This document shows, one piece after another, positions 8,629 through 16,645 of a stretch of DNA of 64,000 nt (its first letter is position 1; the number at the start of each line of letters is the position of its first letter). Position numbers and translations under genes: made by a program. Where the stretch lies: the NCBI RefSeq assembly GCF_014654205.1, contig NZ_BNAW01000009.1, forward strand, positions 1-64,000. Direction: 5' to 3'. This DNA is from Amycolatopsis bullii. Its GTDB lineage: Bacteria > Actinomycetota > Actinomycetes > Mycobacteriales > Pseudonocardiaceae. The notes below the pieces were generated by a model. That model made no database searches, was not told where the DNA came from, and saw nothing but the letters and a program-made list of their open reading frames with translations.

Positions 8629-9449
8629 GCGTCGGGATCTGGCGGTTCTTCGACGGCGCCCCGATTGGTGTGGTGCGCGAGACGGCCGCCGAGGTGGAGG
8701 AGCTCGGCTTCGACGCGATCTGGTTCGGCGAGTACGCCGGCCGGGACGCGTTCACGCAGGCGGGCCTGGTCCTGGCGGCGACGTCCCGGCTGACCGTCGC
8801 CACCGGGATCGCGCGGTTCGACCGCCGCGCCCCGATCGCGGCGGAGGCGGCGACCCGCGCGCTCGGCGAGGCCTACCCGGGCCGGTTCGTCGCGGGCTTC
8901 GGCGGCCACCTGCCCGGCGCGCGGCCGGTTCCGGCCATGCGCGCGTACCTCGACGGGATGGACGAGGCCGCGTTGCCGGCCTTGCCACCGCCGTCGCCAC
9001 GGCCCCGGCGGCTGATCGCCGCGCTCGGTCCGCGGGTGCTCGACCTGGCGGCCGAGCGGGCGGACGGCGCGCACCCGTACTTCGTCCCGCCGGAACACAC
9101 CGCGGTCGCGCGGGAGCGGCTCGGACCGGGCAAGTACCTGGCGGTCGAGCAGACGGTGATCCTCGACGCCTCGCCGGAGGCCGCCCGCGAAGCGGCCCGG
9201 GAGCACGTGGGCCTGTACGTCCGGCAGGCGCCGCACCACCAGGCCAACCTGCGCCGCCTCGGCTTCACCGACGCCGACCTGGCCGACGGCGGCAGCGACC
9301 GCCTGGTCGACGCCATCGTGGCGACCGGCGAGGAGACGGCCGCGGCCCGGATCCGAGCCCACCTCGACGCGGGCGCCGACCACGTCTGCGTCCAGGTCCT
9401 GGCCCGCACCCCCAAGTCCTACAGCCTCCTGGCCGACCTCCGCCCGTGA
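8625..9449 (+). CDS. LLM-class (F420-type) oxidoreductase, second of pair
   Basis: A 274-residue paralogue of the preceding gene. Both share the same barrel landmarks: ELGFDAIWFGEY, ATGIARF, YPGRFVAGFGGH, DGAHPYFVPPEHT and DAGADHVCVQVL. It is shorter at the N-terminus and has lost the loop around residues 120-145 of its partner. The frame is open far upstream to 7536, but ATG 8625, coupled to the previous stop, is the logical start. Two coupled homologues may form a heteromer or act on related substrates. Assignment to F420 rather than FMN is by family habit, not by a visible signature. Confidence 0.87.
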   Translation: MSVGIWRFFDGAPIGVVRETAAEVEELGFDAIWFGEYAGRDAFTQAGLVLAATSRLTVATGIARFDRRAPIAAEAATRALGEAYPGRFVAGFGGHLPGARPVPAMRAYLDGMDEAALPALPPPSPRPRRLIAALGPRVLDLAAERADGAHPYFVPPEHTAVARERLGPGKYLAVEQTVILDASPEAAREAAREHVGLYVRQAPHHQANLRRLGFTDADLADGGSDRLVDAIVATGEETAAARIRAHLDAGADHVCVQVLARTPKSYSLLADLRP

Positions 9450-9454
9450 CGAAC

Positions 9455-9600
9455 GGGGCATCACGCGTGTCCCGGCGGGCATCACCGGTGATGGGGCGGG
9501 CATCACCGCGATGCCCGCCCAATCACGCATGATGCCCCGGCAAGCACGCGTGATGCCCCTTCAAGCACGGGTGATTCCGCTGGGAACACGCGAGATCCGG
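9455..9600. repeat. Cluster of GCATCACGCGTG-type palindromic repeats
   Basis: About seven degenerate copies of a 10-14 bp element (GGGCATCAC-SNGTG and its complement) follow one another roughly every 20-23 bases. The first three point one way and the rest are inverted. GGGGCATCACGCGTG at 9455-9469 is perfectly complementary to CACGCGTGATGCCCC at 9545-9559, so the block can fold into a nested cruciform. It starts 5 bases after the oxidoreductase stop. The remainder of 9450-9748 holds the upstream region of the ankyrin gene. Confidence 0.65.
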
Positions 9601-9748
9601 GTTCCGGGGTAGGGTGGCGGGGCGCGGTGCGGGCCGCGTCCCGTCCGCGGAAAGGGCCGAGCCCACCCCCGCTTCACCGCACCACCAGCTCCGCACCTTC
9701 TTCCTGCCCGGTGCCGGCGGACCACGGGCGACGAGGGAAGGAGGCACC

Positions 9749-11065
9749 ATGGGCACGTTGCCCGCGAAACCGAGCCTGGACCAGCTGCGCAAGCGCGCGA
9801 AGGACCTCGCGCGCGCCGAAGGCGTCAAACTCGCCGAAGCGCAGTTCCGCATCGCGAGGGACCACGGGTTCCCGAGCTGGCCGAAGCTGCAGGCCTACGT
9901 CCGGCGCGTCACCGAGCACGGGAACACCCTGCAGCACCCGTACCACCAGGACGTCGGCTACTACGCCGAACGCGCGCTCGGGCTGCTCGCCTCGGCCGAG
10001 GACGACACGCCCGGCGCGAAAGAGCCGTTCGACCGCTGGGGCCAGCCCCTCACCCGCGACGGCGCCCGCGCGGTCGTCGCGCGCGAGCACGGTTTCGGTT
10101 CCTGGAAAGCACTCCGCGACCACGTGAAGTCTCTTGTGGACAGTGGCGAGCCGTTCGCGCGCGCGTACCGGGCGATCGAGGCCCGGGATCCCGAGCAGCT
10201 CGAAACGCTGCTCGGCGAGTTCCCCGGACTCGTCGACGCGCGCGGCACCAACGGCAACGACCTGCTCGGCATGGCCGGCGCCACGCACGACGAACGGCTC
10301 ACCCGGGTCCTCCTCGACCACGGCGCCGACCCGGCCCGCGGCAACGTCCACGGCTGGACACCCCTGCACCAGGCGGCCTACAGCAACCTGCCGCGCCTGC
10401 TCGACCTGCTCCTGCGGCACGGCGCCCCCGTCGACGTCCCGGCCCGCGGCGACGGCGGCACTCCCCTGGTCGTCGCCTTGTTCTGGGGCCACCGCGAAGC
10501 CGCGGAAACCCTGGCCGCGCACAGCCGCGCGCCGGGCAACCTGCGCGTCGCGGCCGGCCTCGGCGACATCGAGGCCGTCGACGACCTCCTGACGTCGGGC
10601 CGCGGCGGCGCCCACCGCGGTTTTTACCGCCCCCACAGCGGTTTCCCGGCCTGGCAGCCGACCGACGACCCCGCCGAAGTCCGGAACGAAGCCCTCGCCT
10701 GGGCGGCCCGCAACGACCGCACCGAAGCCCTGCGCACCCTGGTCGCCCGCGGCGCCGACGTGGACGCGGACGTCTACCGCGGCACCGCGCTGGCCTGGGC
10801 GGCGGCGCAGGGCAAGCTCGCCGCCGTCCGGACGCTGCTCGACCTCGGCGCCGACGTGAACTTGCGTGGCACGTTCGGCGGCCCGAACCACGGCGAGGGC
10901 GTCACGGCCCTGCACCTGGCCGCGCAGTCCGGCCATCTCGACGTCATGCGCACCCTCCTCGAAAACGGCGCCGACCCCACGGCGCGGGACGCGATCTTCG
11001 ACGGCACGCCGCAGACGTGGGCGGAGGTGTGCGGGCAGCCGGCCGCGCGGGACCTGCTCCAGTAG
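9749..11065 (+). CDS. Ankyrin-repeat protein
   Basis: A 438-residue soluble protein without signal peptide or membrane segment. The first 130 residues contain two related helical segments, RKRAKDLARAEG and an ARDHGFPSW / AREHGFGSW motif that occurs twice (near residues 40 and 115), probably an internal duplication. From about residue 150 there are five to seven ankyrin repeats, with consensus pieces such as VLLDHGADPARGN, TPLHQAAYSN, LLLRHGAPVDV, LVARGADVDAD, LLDLGADVN and ALHLAAQSGHLDVM. ATG 9749 was chosen over the longer frame (9614) because AAGGAGG lies just upstream. It presumably binds other proteins; the partner is unknown. Confidence 0.88.
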   Translation: MGTLPAKPSLDQLRKRAKDLARAEGVKLAEAQFRIARDHGFPSWPKLQAYVRRVTEHGNTLQHPYHQDVGYYAERALGLLASAEDDTPGAKEPFDRWGQPLTRDGARAVVAREHGFGSWKALRDHVKSLVDSGEPFARAYRAIEARDPEQLETLLGEFPGLVDARGTNGNDLLGMAGATHDERLTRVLLDHGADPARGNVHGWTPLHQAAYSNLPRLLDLLLRHGAPVDVPARGDGGTPLVVALFWGHREAAETLAAHSRAPGNLRVAAGLGDIEAVDDLLTSGRGGAHRGFYRPHSGFPAWQPTDDPAEVRNEALAWAARNDRTEALRTLVARGADVDADVYRGTALAWAAAQGKLAAVRTLLDLGADVNLRGTFGGPNHGEGVTALHLAAQSGHLDVMRTLLENGADPTARDAIFDGTPQTWAEVCGQPAARDLLQ

Positions 11066-11070
11066 ACAAC

Positions 11071-11114
11071 CGGAGTATGTAGTCCGTATCTTCAGAGACG
11101 GACTACAGACTCCG
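11071..11114 (+). terminator. 17-bp hairpin between ankyrin and NTF2 genes
   Basis: CGGAGTATGTAGTCCGT (11071-11087) and ACGGACTACAGACTCCG (11098-11114) match at 16 of 17 positions around a 10-base loop, and TTTT follows. Its position 5 bases past the ankyrin stop and the T-tail fit a rho-independent terminator. The symmetry, and its place 20 bases before the next start, would also fit a TetR-type operator, so it may serve both roles. Confidence 0.6.
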
Positions 11115-11135
11115 TTTTGCCCCTGGGAGGATCGC

Positions 11136-11999
11136 ATGAACTCACCCCGCGACGTCTTCACCGCGTTGTCCGACGGCATCAGCGAAGGACGCTTCAGCGA
11201 GCTGTCCGCGCTCTACGCCGAGGACACCGTCGTCGAGCACCCGCAGGCGGTCCCGCGGCCGACCCGCCTGGTCGGCCGCGACGCGGTCCACGAGCGGTTC
11301 GCCGGGGTTCTGGCCGGGGCGCTGCGGCTCAAGCGCAAGAACGTCGTCGTCCACGAGACGACGGACCCGGAAGTGATCGTCGCCGAATACGACTACGACG
11401 CCGAATCCGTGGAAACCGGCCGGACGATCACGACGGCCAACATCCAGGTGCTGCGCGTCCGCGACGGCCTCATCGTCCACTCCCGCGACTACCACGACTA
11501 CCTGCGGCTGGCCGTCATCCGCGACGGCGTCGACCAGCTCGTCAAGGCGTACGAGCAGGCGCCGCCGTGCGAACTGTCCCCGGTGACGCCGGAGAGCGGG
11601 AACACGGCGTTCGAGCGGCTCGTGCACGGCGTCGCCGGCGGCCGCTGGGACGAGCTGCCGGAGCTGTACGCGGAGGAAACCCACGTCACGCACCCGTTCC
11701 TGCCGGGCTCCGAAGTGGTGCGCACGCGCGAGGAGCTGCGGGCGCACTTCGCCGCGGGCAAGGCGATGAACCCCCAGTTCGCCGTCGCGGACCTGGTCAC
11801 CTACCACGGCACCGACCCGGAGGTGCTGATCGGCGAGTTCGCCTACCAGGGCGAGTACGGCGGGAAGCCGGTCCGGATCGCGAACATCTTCGCCATGCGG
11901 ATCTCGGGCGGCCTGGTCGTCGAATCCCGCGACTACGGCGACCACCTGGGCATCGCCGGCGACCTCGGCCGGATCCCCGAGCTGGTGGCGAAGCTCTAA
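11136..11999 (+). CDS. Tandem NTF2/SnoaL-like protein
   Basis: A 287-residue protein made of two copies of an NTF2/SnoaL-like alpha+beta cone domain, at about residues 5-135 and 150-285. Corresponding pieces are ELSALYAEDTVVEHP and ELPELYAEETHVTHP, DPEVIVAEYDYD and DPEVLIGEFAYQ, and VHSRDYHDYL and VESRDYGDHL. The family includes polyketide cyclases, isomerases and many proteins of unknown role. No catalytic set is conserved well enough to name a reaction. ATG 11136 has GGGAGG 7 bases ahead. Its stop codon overlaps that of the convergent DUF397 gene by 4 bases. Confidence 0.82.
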   Translation: MNSPRDVFTALSDGISEGRFSELSALYAEDTVVEHPQAVPRPTRLVGRDAVHERFAGVLAGALRLKRKNVVVHETTDPEVIVAEYDYDAESVETGRTITTANIQVLRVRDGLIVHSRDYHDYLRLAVIRDGVDQLVKAYEQAPPCELSPVTPESGNTAFERLVHGVAGGRWDELPELYAEETHVTHPFLPGSEVVRTREELRAHFAAGKAMNPQFAVADLVTYHGTDPEVLIGEFAYQGEYGGKPVRIANIFAMRISGGLVVESRDYGDHLGIAGDLGRIPELVAKL

Positions 12000-12274
12000 G
12001 CGTCGGCGAGGTCCTCGGGCAGGTCGAACTCGCCGTCGCGGACGCCCTTGACGAACGCGTCCCACTCCCCCGGCGTGAAGACGAGGATCACCCCGTCCGG
12101 CTTCGCGGACTGCCGCATCGCCGTGTAGGTGACGCCGTCGGTGTGCTCGATGAAGGCGTACTCGACGCAGTCGTCGAGGGTGACGCCTTCGGGCTCGGCC
12201 CGGATCCACTCGGCCTTCGTGAAGTCGAGGTGGTGCCGGATGTGCGCCTTGTCGTCGACCGGCTGCTCACTCAT
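11996..12274 (-). CDS. DUF397 protein
   Basis: A 92-residue protein with the C-terminal DUF397 signature (TLDDCVEYAF..., then VILVFTPGEWDAFVKGVRDGEFD). In actinobacteria DUF397 proteins are usually encoded beside an XRE-type helix-turn-helix regulator and are linked to development or antibiotic control. Here no XRE gene is adjacent, so this looks like an orphan member. It converges with the NTF2-like gene, the two stops sharing bases 11996-11999. Confidence 0.85.
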   Translation of the reverse strand: MSEQPVDDKAHIRHHLDFTKAEWIRAEPEGVTLDDCVEYAFIEHTDGVTYTAMRQSAKPDGVILVFTPGEWDAFVKGVRDGEFDLPEDLADA

Positions 12275-12309
12275 GTCACCAGCGTAGCGACCCGGGCACC
12301 GAACGCACT

Positions 12310-12340
12310 GAAGGGGACGCCCGCGGCGGGCGTCCCCTTC
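12310..12340 (-). terminator. ilvC operon terminator
   Basis: GAAGGGGACGCCCGC (12310-12324) pairs perfectly with GCGGGCGTCCCCTTC (12326-12340), 14 bases past the ilvC stop. This is the strong hairpin that ends the ilvB-ilvN-ilvC transcript. It also insulates the upstream region of the DUF397 gene from that transcript. Confidence 0.8.
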
Positions 12341-12353
12341 GAGTGGGCTGGAA

Positions 12354-13391
<1,038 letters not shown>

Positions 13392-13398
13392 TTACGTC

Positions 13399-13905
13399 TT
13401 AACGCGGTGATGTAGCGGTGATCGAACGGGCGCCGCGACCCACCGCGACCATGCCGGACTGCACGAGTTCGCGGATGCCATACGGCTCCAGCATCCGCAG
13501 CAGGGCGCCGATCTTGTCCGACGTCCCGGTCGCCTCGACGGTGAGCGCCTCCGGGGACACGTCCACCACCTTCGCACGGAAGAGCTGGACGGTTTCGAGG
13601 ACCTGGCTGCGCACGGTGTTGTCGGCGCGCACCTTCACCAGCAGCAGTTCGCGCTGCACGGCGGTCGACTGCTCCAGCTCGACGATCTTGATCACGTTGA
13701 CCAGCTTGTTGAGCTGCTTCGTCACCTGTTCGAGCGGTAGCTCTTCCACGGCGACCACGATCGTCATGCGGGACACCTCGGGGTTTTCCGTGGGCCCGAC
13801 GGCGAGGGACTCGATATTGAACCCGCGGCGGGAGAACAGGCCCGAGACGCGCGCGAGCACACCCGGCTTGTTCTCGACCAGGACACTCAGCGTGTGGACG
13901 CTCAT
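13399..13905 (-). CDS. ilvN: Acetolactate synthase small (regulatory) subunit
   Basis: IlvN binds the catalytic subunit IlvB, activates it and confers valine feedback inhibition. The 168-residue protein has an N-terminal ACT domain (MSVHTLSVLVENKPGVLARV, residues 1-75) with the conserved NPEVSRMTIVV strand, and the C-terminal ALS_ss_C domain from about residue 85. The frame is open further upstream, but ATG 13905 starts exactly at the ACT domain. It lies one base after the ilvB stop (TGA-G-ATG), so the subunits are translationally coupled in the expected order. Confidence 0.96.
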   Translation of the reverse strand: MSVHTLSVLVENKPGVLARVSGLFSRRGFNIESLAVGPTENPEVSRMTIVVAVEELPLEQVTKQLNKLVNVIKIVELEQSTAVQRELLLVKVRADNTVRSQVLETVQLFRAKVVDVSPEALTVEATGTSDKIGALLRMLEPYGIRELVQSGMVAVGRGARSITATSPR

Positions 13906-13906
13906 C

Positions 13907-15799
13907 TCAGCGCTCACCCTCTCCGGCGGCTTCCGCGGCGGCCTCGGTGGTTTCGACCGAAACCTCGTCGTCGTCGAACAGCGGTCGGATGCCCCGGACC
14001 GCCATGATCTCGTCGTTGCCGGTGCCCGCGGCGACCATCGGCCACACCTGGGCATCCTTCCCCACGACGAAGTCGATCACGACGGGGCGGTCGTTGATTT
14101 CCATCGCGCGGCGGATGGTGGCGTCGACGTCCTCCTTCGTCTCGCAGCGCAGGCCGGCGCAGCCGAGCGCCTCGGCCAGCAGGACGAAGTCCGGGATGCG
14201 GTGCTTGTGCGTCCCCAGGTCGGTGTTGGAGTACCGCTCCGAGTAGAAGAGGTTCTGCCACTGCCGGACCATGCCCAGGTTGCCGTTGTTGATGACGGCG
14301 ACCTTGATCGGCGCGCCCTCGATGGCGCAGGTGGCCAGCTCCTGGTTGGTCATCTGGAAGCAGCCGTCACCGTCGATCGCCCACACCGGCGTGTCCGGGA
14401 CGCCGAACTGCGCGCCCATCGCGGCGGGCACGGCGTAGCCCATGGTGCCGAGGCCGCCGGAGTTGATCCAGGTGCGCGGGTTTTCGTACTTGACGAACTG
14501 CGCGGCCCACATCTGGTGCTGGCCGACACCGGCGGCGTACACGGCGTCCGGGCCGACGAGCTCGCCGATCCGCTCGATGACGTACTGCGGCGACAGCGAA
14601 CCGTCGTCGGGCCATTCGTAGCCGGCCGGGTAGGTCTTGCGCCAGTCGTCGGCCTGGGTCCACCAGTCGGCGAGGTCCGGACGGCCGCTGTGGTCGAACT
14701 CCGTCTTCACGGCGGTGATGAGCTCGCCGATGATTTCCTTGCAGTCACCCACGATCGGGACGTCGGCCTTGCGGTTCTTGGAGATCTCGGCCGGGTCGAT
14801 GTCGGCGTGCACGACCGCGGCGTCCGGCGCGAACGAGGACAGCTGGCCGGTGACCCGGTCGTCGAACCGGGCGCCGAGCGCGATCAGCAGGTCCGCGCGC
14901 TGCATGGCGGCGACCGCGGCGACCGAGCCGTGCATGCCCGGCATGCCGAGGTGCTGCGGGTGCGAGTCGGGGAACGCGCCGCGCGCCATCAGCGTGGTGA
15001 CGACCGGGATGTTCGTCAGCTCGGCGAGCTGCTTCAGCTGCTCGTGCGCTTCGGCCTTGATCACGCCGCCACCGACGTAGAGCACCGGGCGCCGCGACTT
15101 CGCGATCAGCTTCGCGGCTTCGCGGACCTGCTTGCCGTGCGGGCGCAGCGTCGGGCGGTAGCCCGGGAGGCGCAGCTCCGTCGGCCAGGAGAACGAGGTC
15201 ATCTCCTGCAGCACGTCCTTGGGGATGTCCACCAGGACGGGGCCGGGCCGGCCCGTCGCGGCCAGGTGGAACGCCTCGGCGATGGTCCGCGGGATGTCCG
15301 CGGGGTCGGTGACGAGGAAGTTGTGCTTGGTGATCGGCATGGTGATGCCGCAGATGTCGGCTTCCTGGAACGCGTCGGTGCCGATCAGCGCGCGCGACTG
15401 CTGGCCGGTGATGGCCACGACCGGGACCGAGTCCATGTTCGCGTCGGCGAGCGGGGTGACCAGGTTGGTCGCGCCGGGGCCCGAGGTGGCCATGCAGACG
15501 CCGACCTTGCCGGTGGCCTGCGCGTAGCCGGTGGCAGCGTGGCCGGCGCCCTGCTCGTGGCGGACCAGGACGTGCCGGACCTTCGTCGAGTCGAGCAGCG
15601 GGTCATAGGCGGGCAGGATGGTGCCGCCCGGAATCCCGAAGACCACCTCGGCGCCGACGGCCTCGAGCGAGCGCACGAGGGACTGCGCGCCGGTGACGCG
15701 CACCGGCGTTCCCGCCGGAGGGGCCGGCTTCGGACGTGCTCCGGGCGTTCCGGGCGTCGGCCCGGGCTTCGCGTCGCTGCGCGACGTCGCACTGGTCAT
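13907..15799 (-). CDS. ilvB: Acetolactate synthase large (catalytic) subunit
   Basis: A thiamine-diphosphate and FAD enzyme that condenses two pyruvates to 2-acetolactate, or pyruvate plus 2-oxobutyrate to acetohydroxybutyrate. It is the committed step for branched-chain amino acids. Of its 630 residues, the first 30 or so are a Pro/Ala-rich tail seen in actinobacterial IlvB. Glu82 ([11 protein letters not shown]) activates the cofactor, and the ThDP/Mg motif is [11 protein letters not shown] with NNGNLGMV in the C-terminal domain. ATG 15799 was preferred to the open frame at 15883 because the upstream part falls in the leader region. Expression is probably controlled by the leader peptide and attenuator at 15881-15994. 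Confidence 0.96.
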   Translation of the reverse strand: MTSATSRSDAKPGPTPGTPGARPKPAPPAGTPVRVTGAQSLVRSLEAVGAEVVFGIPGGTILPAYDPLLDSTKVRHVLVRHEQGAGHAATGYAQATGKVGVCMATSGPGATNLVTPLADANMDSVPVVAITGQQSRALIGTDAFQEADICGITMPITKHNFLVTDPADIPRTIAEAFHLAATGRPGPVLVDIPKDVLQEMTSFSWPTELRLPGYRPTLRPHGKQVREAAKLIAKSRRPVLYVGGGVIKAEAHEQLKQLAELTNIPVVTTLMARGAFPDSHPQHLGMPGMHGSVAAVAAMQRADLLIALGARFDDRVTGQLSSFAPDAAVVHADIDPAEISKNRKADVPIVGDCKEIIGELITAVKTEFDHSGRPDLADWWTQADDWRKTYPAGYEWPDDGSLSPQYVIERIGELVGPDAVYAAGVGQHQMWAAQFVKYENPRTWINSGGLGTMGYAVPAAMGAQFGVPDTPVWAIDGDGCFQMTNQELATCAIEGAPIKVAVINNGNLGMVRQWQNLFYSERYSNTDLGTHKHRIPDFVLLAEALGCAGLRCETKEDVDATIRRAMEINDRPVVIDFVVGKDAQVWPMVAAGTGNDEIMAVRGIRPLFDDDEVSVETTEAAAEAAGEGER

Positions 15800-15880
15800 C
15801 GGATCTGCCTCGTGGGTCTCGGTGTCACTCGTTCGGGTCGGTTTTGTGCGGTGGGGCCGGGAATCTCTTCCCTTGGGCAA

Positions 15881-15918
15881 CAAAAAACCCTCGCCGACCG
15901 TAAGGTCGCACGAGGGTT
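15881..15918 (-). terminator. Attenuator in the ilvB leader
   Basis: On the minus strand AACCCTCG and CGACC pair with GGTCG and CGAGGGTT, and TTTTTT follows at once: a classic intrinsic terminator (15886-15893 with 15911-15918, 15895-15899 with 15904-15908). It lies between the ilvB promoter and the ilvB start, so it can act only as an attenuator. See the leader peptide and the alternative pairing at 15922-15960. Confidence 0.88.
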
Positions 15919-15921
15919 CGC

Positions 15922-15960
15922 GCGTCGACGCAGCGGAAAGTCTTCCCTAAGCGTCGACGC
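15922..15960 (-). promoter_or_regulatory. Alternative leader pairing (pause/antiterminator candidate)
   Basis: The self-complementary decamer GCGTCGACGC occurs twice in the leader, at 15922-15931 and 15951-15960, so the transcript can form a 10-bp stem around a 19-base loop. The upstream copy overlaps the last codons (Arg-Val-Asp-Ala) of the leader peptide. A translating ribosome would therefore decide whether this stem forms. This is the expected geometry for ribosome-mediated attenuation. Confidence 0.6.
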
Positions 15961-15994
15961 GCTTGGGAAGTACGAGGCCGGTCAGCGGTGTCAC
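15947..15994 (-). CDS. ilvB leader peptide
   Basis: A 15-codon frame reading MTPLTGLVLPKRVDA from GTG 15994 to TAG 15947. It contains Leu-Val-Leu and a second Val, and resembles the short Leu/Val-containing leader peptides (LVLxKRV-like) before ilvB in other actinobacteria. The promoter places transcription start at or next to the GTG, so translation would be leaderless. Stalling of the ribosome at the Leu/Val codons when charged tRNAs are scarce should favour antitermination and ilvBNC expression. Confidence 0.75.
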   Translation of the reverse strand: MTPLTGLVLPKRVDA

Positions 15995-16001
15995 GGCGAT
16001 G

Positions 16002-16031
16002 ACGCTAGACCGAACGCCCCGCGGGTGTCAA
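16002..16031 (-). promoter_or_regulatory. ilvB operon promoter
   Basis: On the minus strand TTGACA (16031-16026) and TAGCGT (16007-16002) are separated by 18 bases. Seven bases after the -10 comes the GTG of the leader peptide. The -35 is a perfect consensus and the -10 a good actinobacterial vegetative hexamer. Confidence 0.72.
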
Positions 16032-16123
16032 CTCTGCGGGATGACGTGTCCGCATCGTGGACGTGGGTCACACCGGCGCGACCCGGGTTCGAGCCCGGCG
16101 TGCGCGCGGTGCACCATTTCTCC

Positions 16124-16564
16124 GTGGCCGAAAAACAGCAGGACGAAGGCCGGAAGGCCGTCTTCCGCGTCCCCCGCACGTCGTTCATGGCGATCGCCCT
16201 CCTGACGATCTGCGTGACGCCGATCGCGCTCGGGGAGATCCCGTACCTGCAGTGGCTCTACCTCTTCCCCATCGCGCTGGCGGTGTTCGTGGTCCGCCAC
16301 CGCACCGTCGCGACGCGCTCGGGGCTGGCGGTCCGCACGGTGTTCGGCCACCGCGACATCCCGTGGTCGGCGTTGAAGGGGCTCGCGATCACGAAGAAGT
16401 CCCGCGTGCAGGCGGTGCTGCAGGACGATACGAAGGTGCCGCTGCCGACCGTGCGGACCCGGCACCTGCCGGTGCTGTCGCTGGTCAGCGAAGGGCTGAT
16501 CGCCGACCCGAGCGGGGTGCTGCAGGCCGAGGACATCAAGCCCGGGACACCGGCGAGCGAGTAA
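16124..16564 (+). CDS. PH-domain membrane protein, CFP6-like
   Basis: A 146-residue protein with two hydrophobic segments at about 22-56 (FMAIALLTICVTPIAL and WLYLFPIALAVFVV) and a soluble bacterial PH-like (DUF2581-type) domain after them, including DIPWSALKGLAI. It corresponds in type and position to M. tuberculosis Rv3004 (CFP6), which also lies beside ilvB. Its function is unknown. GTG 16124 was chosen as the first start giving the hydrophilic head; there is no strong ribosome binding site. It is divergent from the ilvB leader. Confidence 0.8.
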   Translation: MAEKQQDEGRKAVFRVPRTSFMAIALLTICVTPIALGEIPYLQWLYLFPIALAVFVVRHRTVATRSGLAVRTVFGHRDIPWSALKGLAITKKSRVQAVLQDDTKVPLPTVRTRHLPVLSLVSEGLIADPSGVLQAEDIKPGTPASE

Positions 16565-16597
16565 CCCCGCGGCGTTTGCTGGGAACCCGACGGCGTA

Positions 16598-16614
16598 AAT
16601 TGGTCCTACCAGTT
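16598..16614. promoter_or_regulatory. TGGT-N3-ACCA palindrome upstream of ilvD
   Basis: AA-T-TGGT-CCT-ACCA-G-TT is a near-perfect inverted repeat 32 bases before the ilvD start. The TGGT-N3-ACCA core is the half-site pattern of FadR-type GntR regulators. No GntR gene is nearby, so which protein binds here is open. Confidence 0.5.
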
Positions 16615-16645
16615 TCGCCGGCCACCCTTTGACCTGGGAGTTCCC

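Noticed and set aside
16081..16120. tRNA-like T-arm GGGTTCGAGCCC followed by a CACCA
   Set aside because: The stem does not extend to a proper five pairs with a seven-base loop, and no acceptor, D or anticodon arm can be found upstream. It is a chance match in GC-rich DNA.
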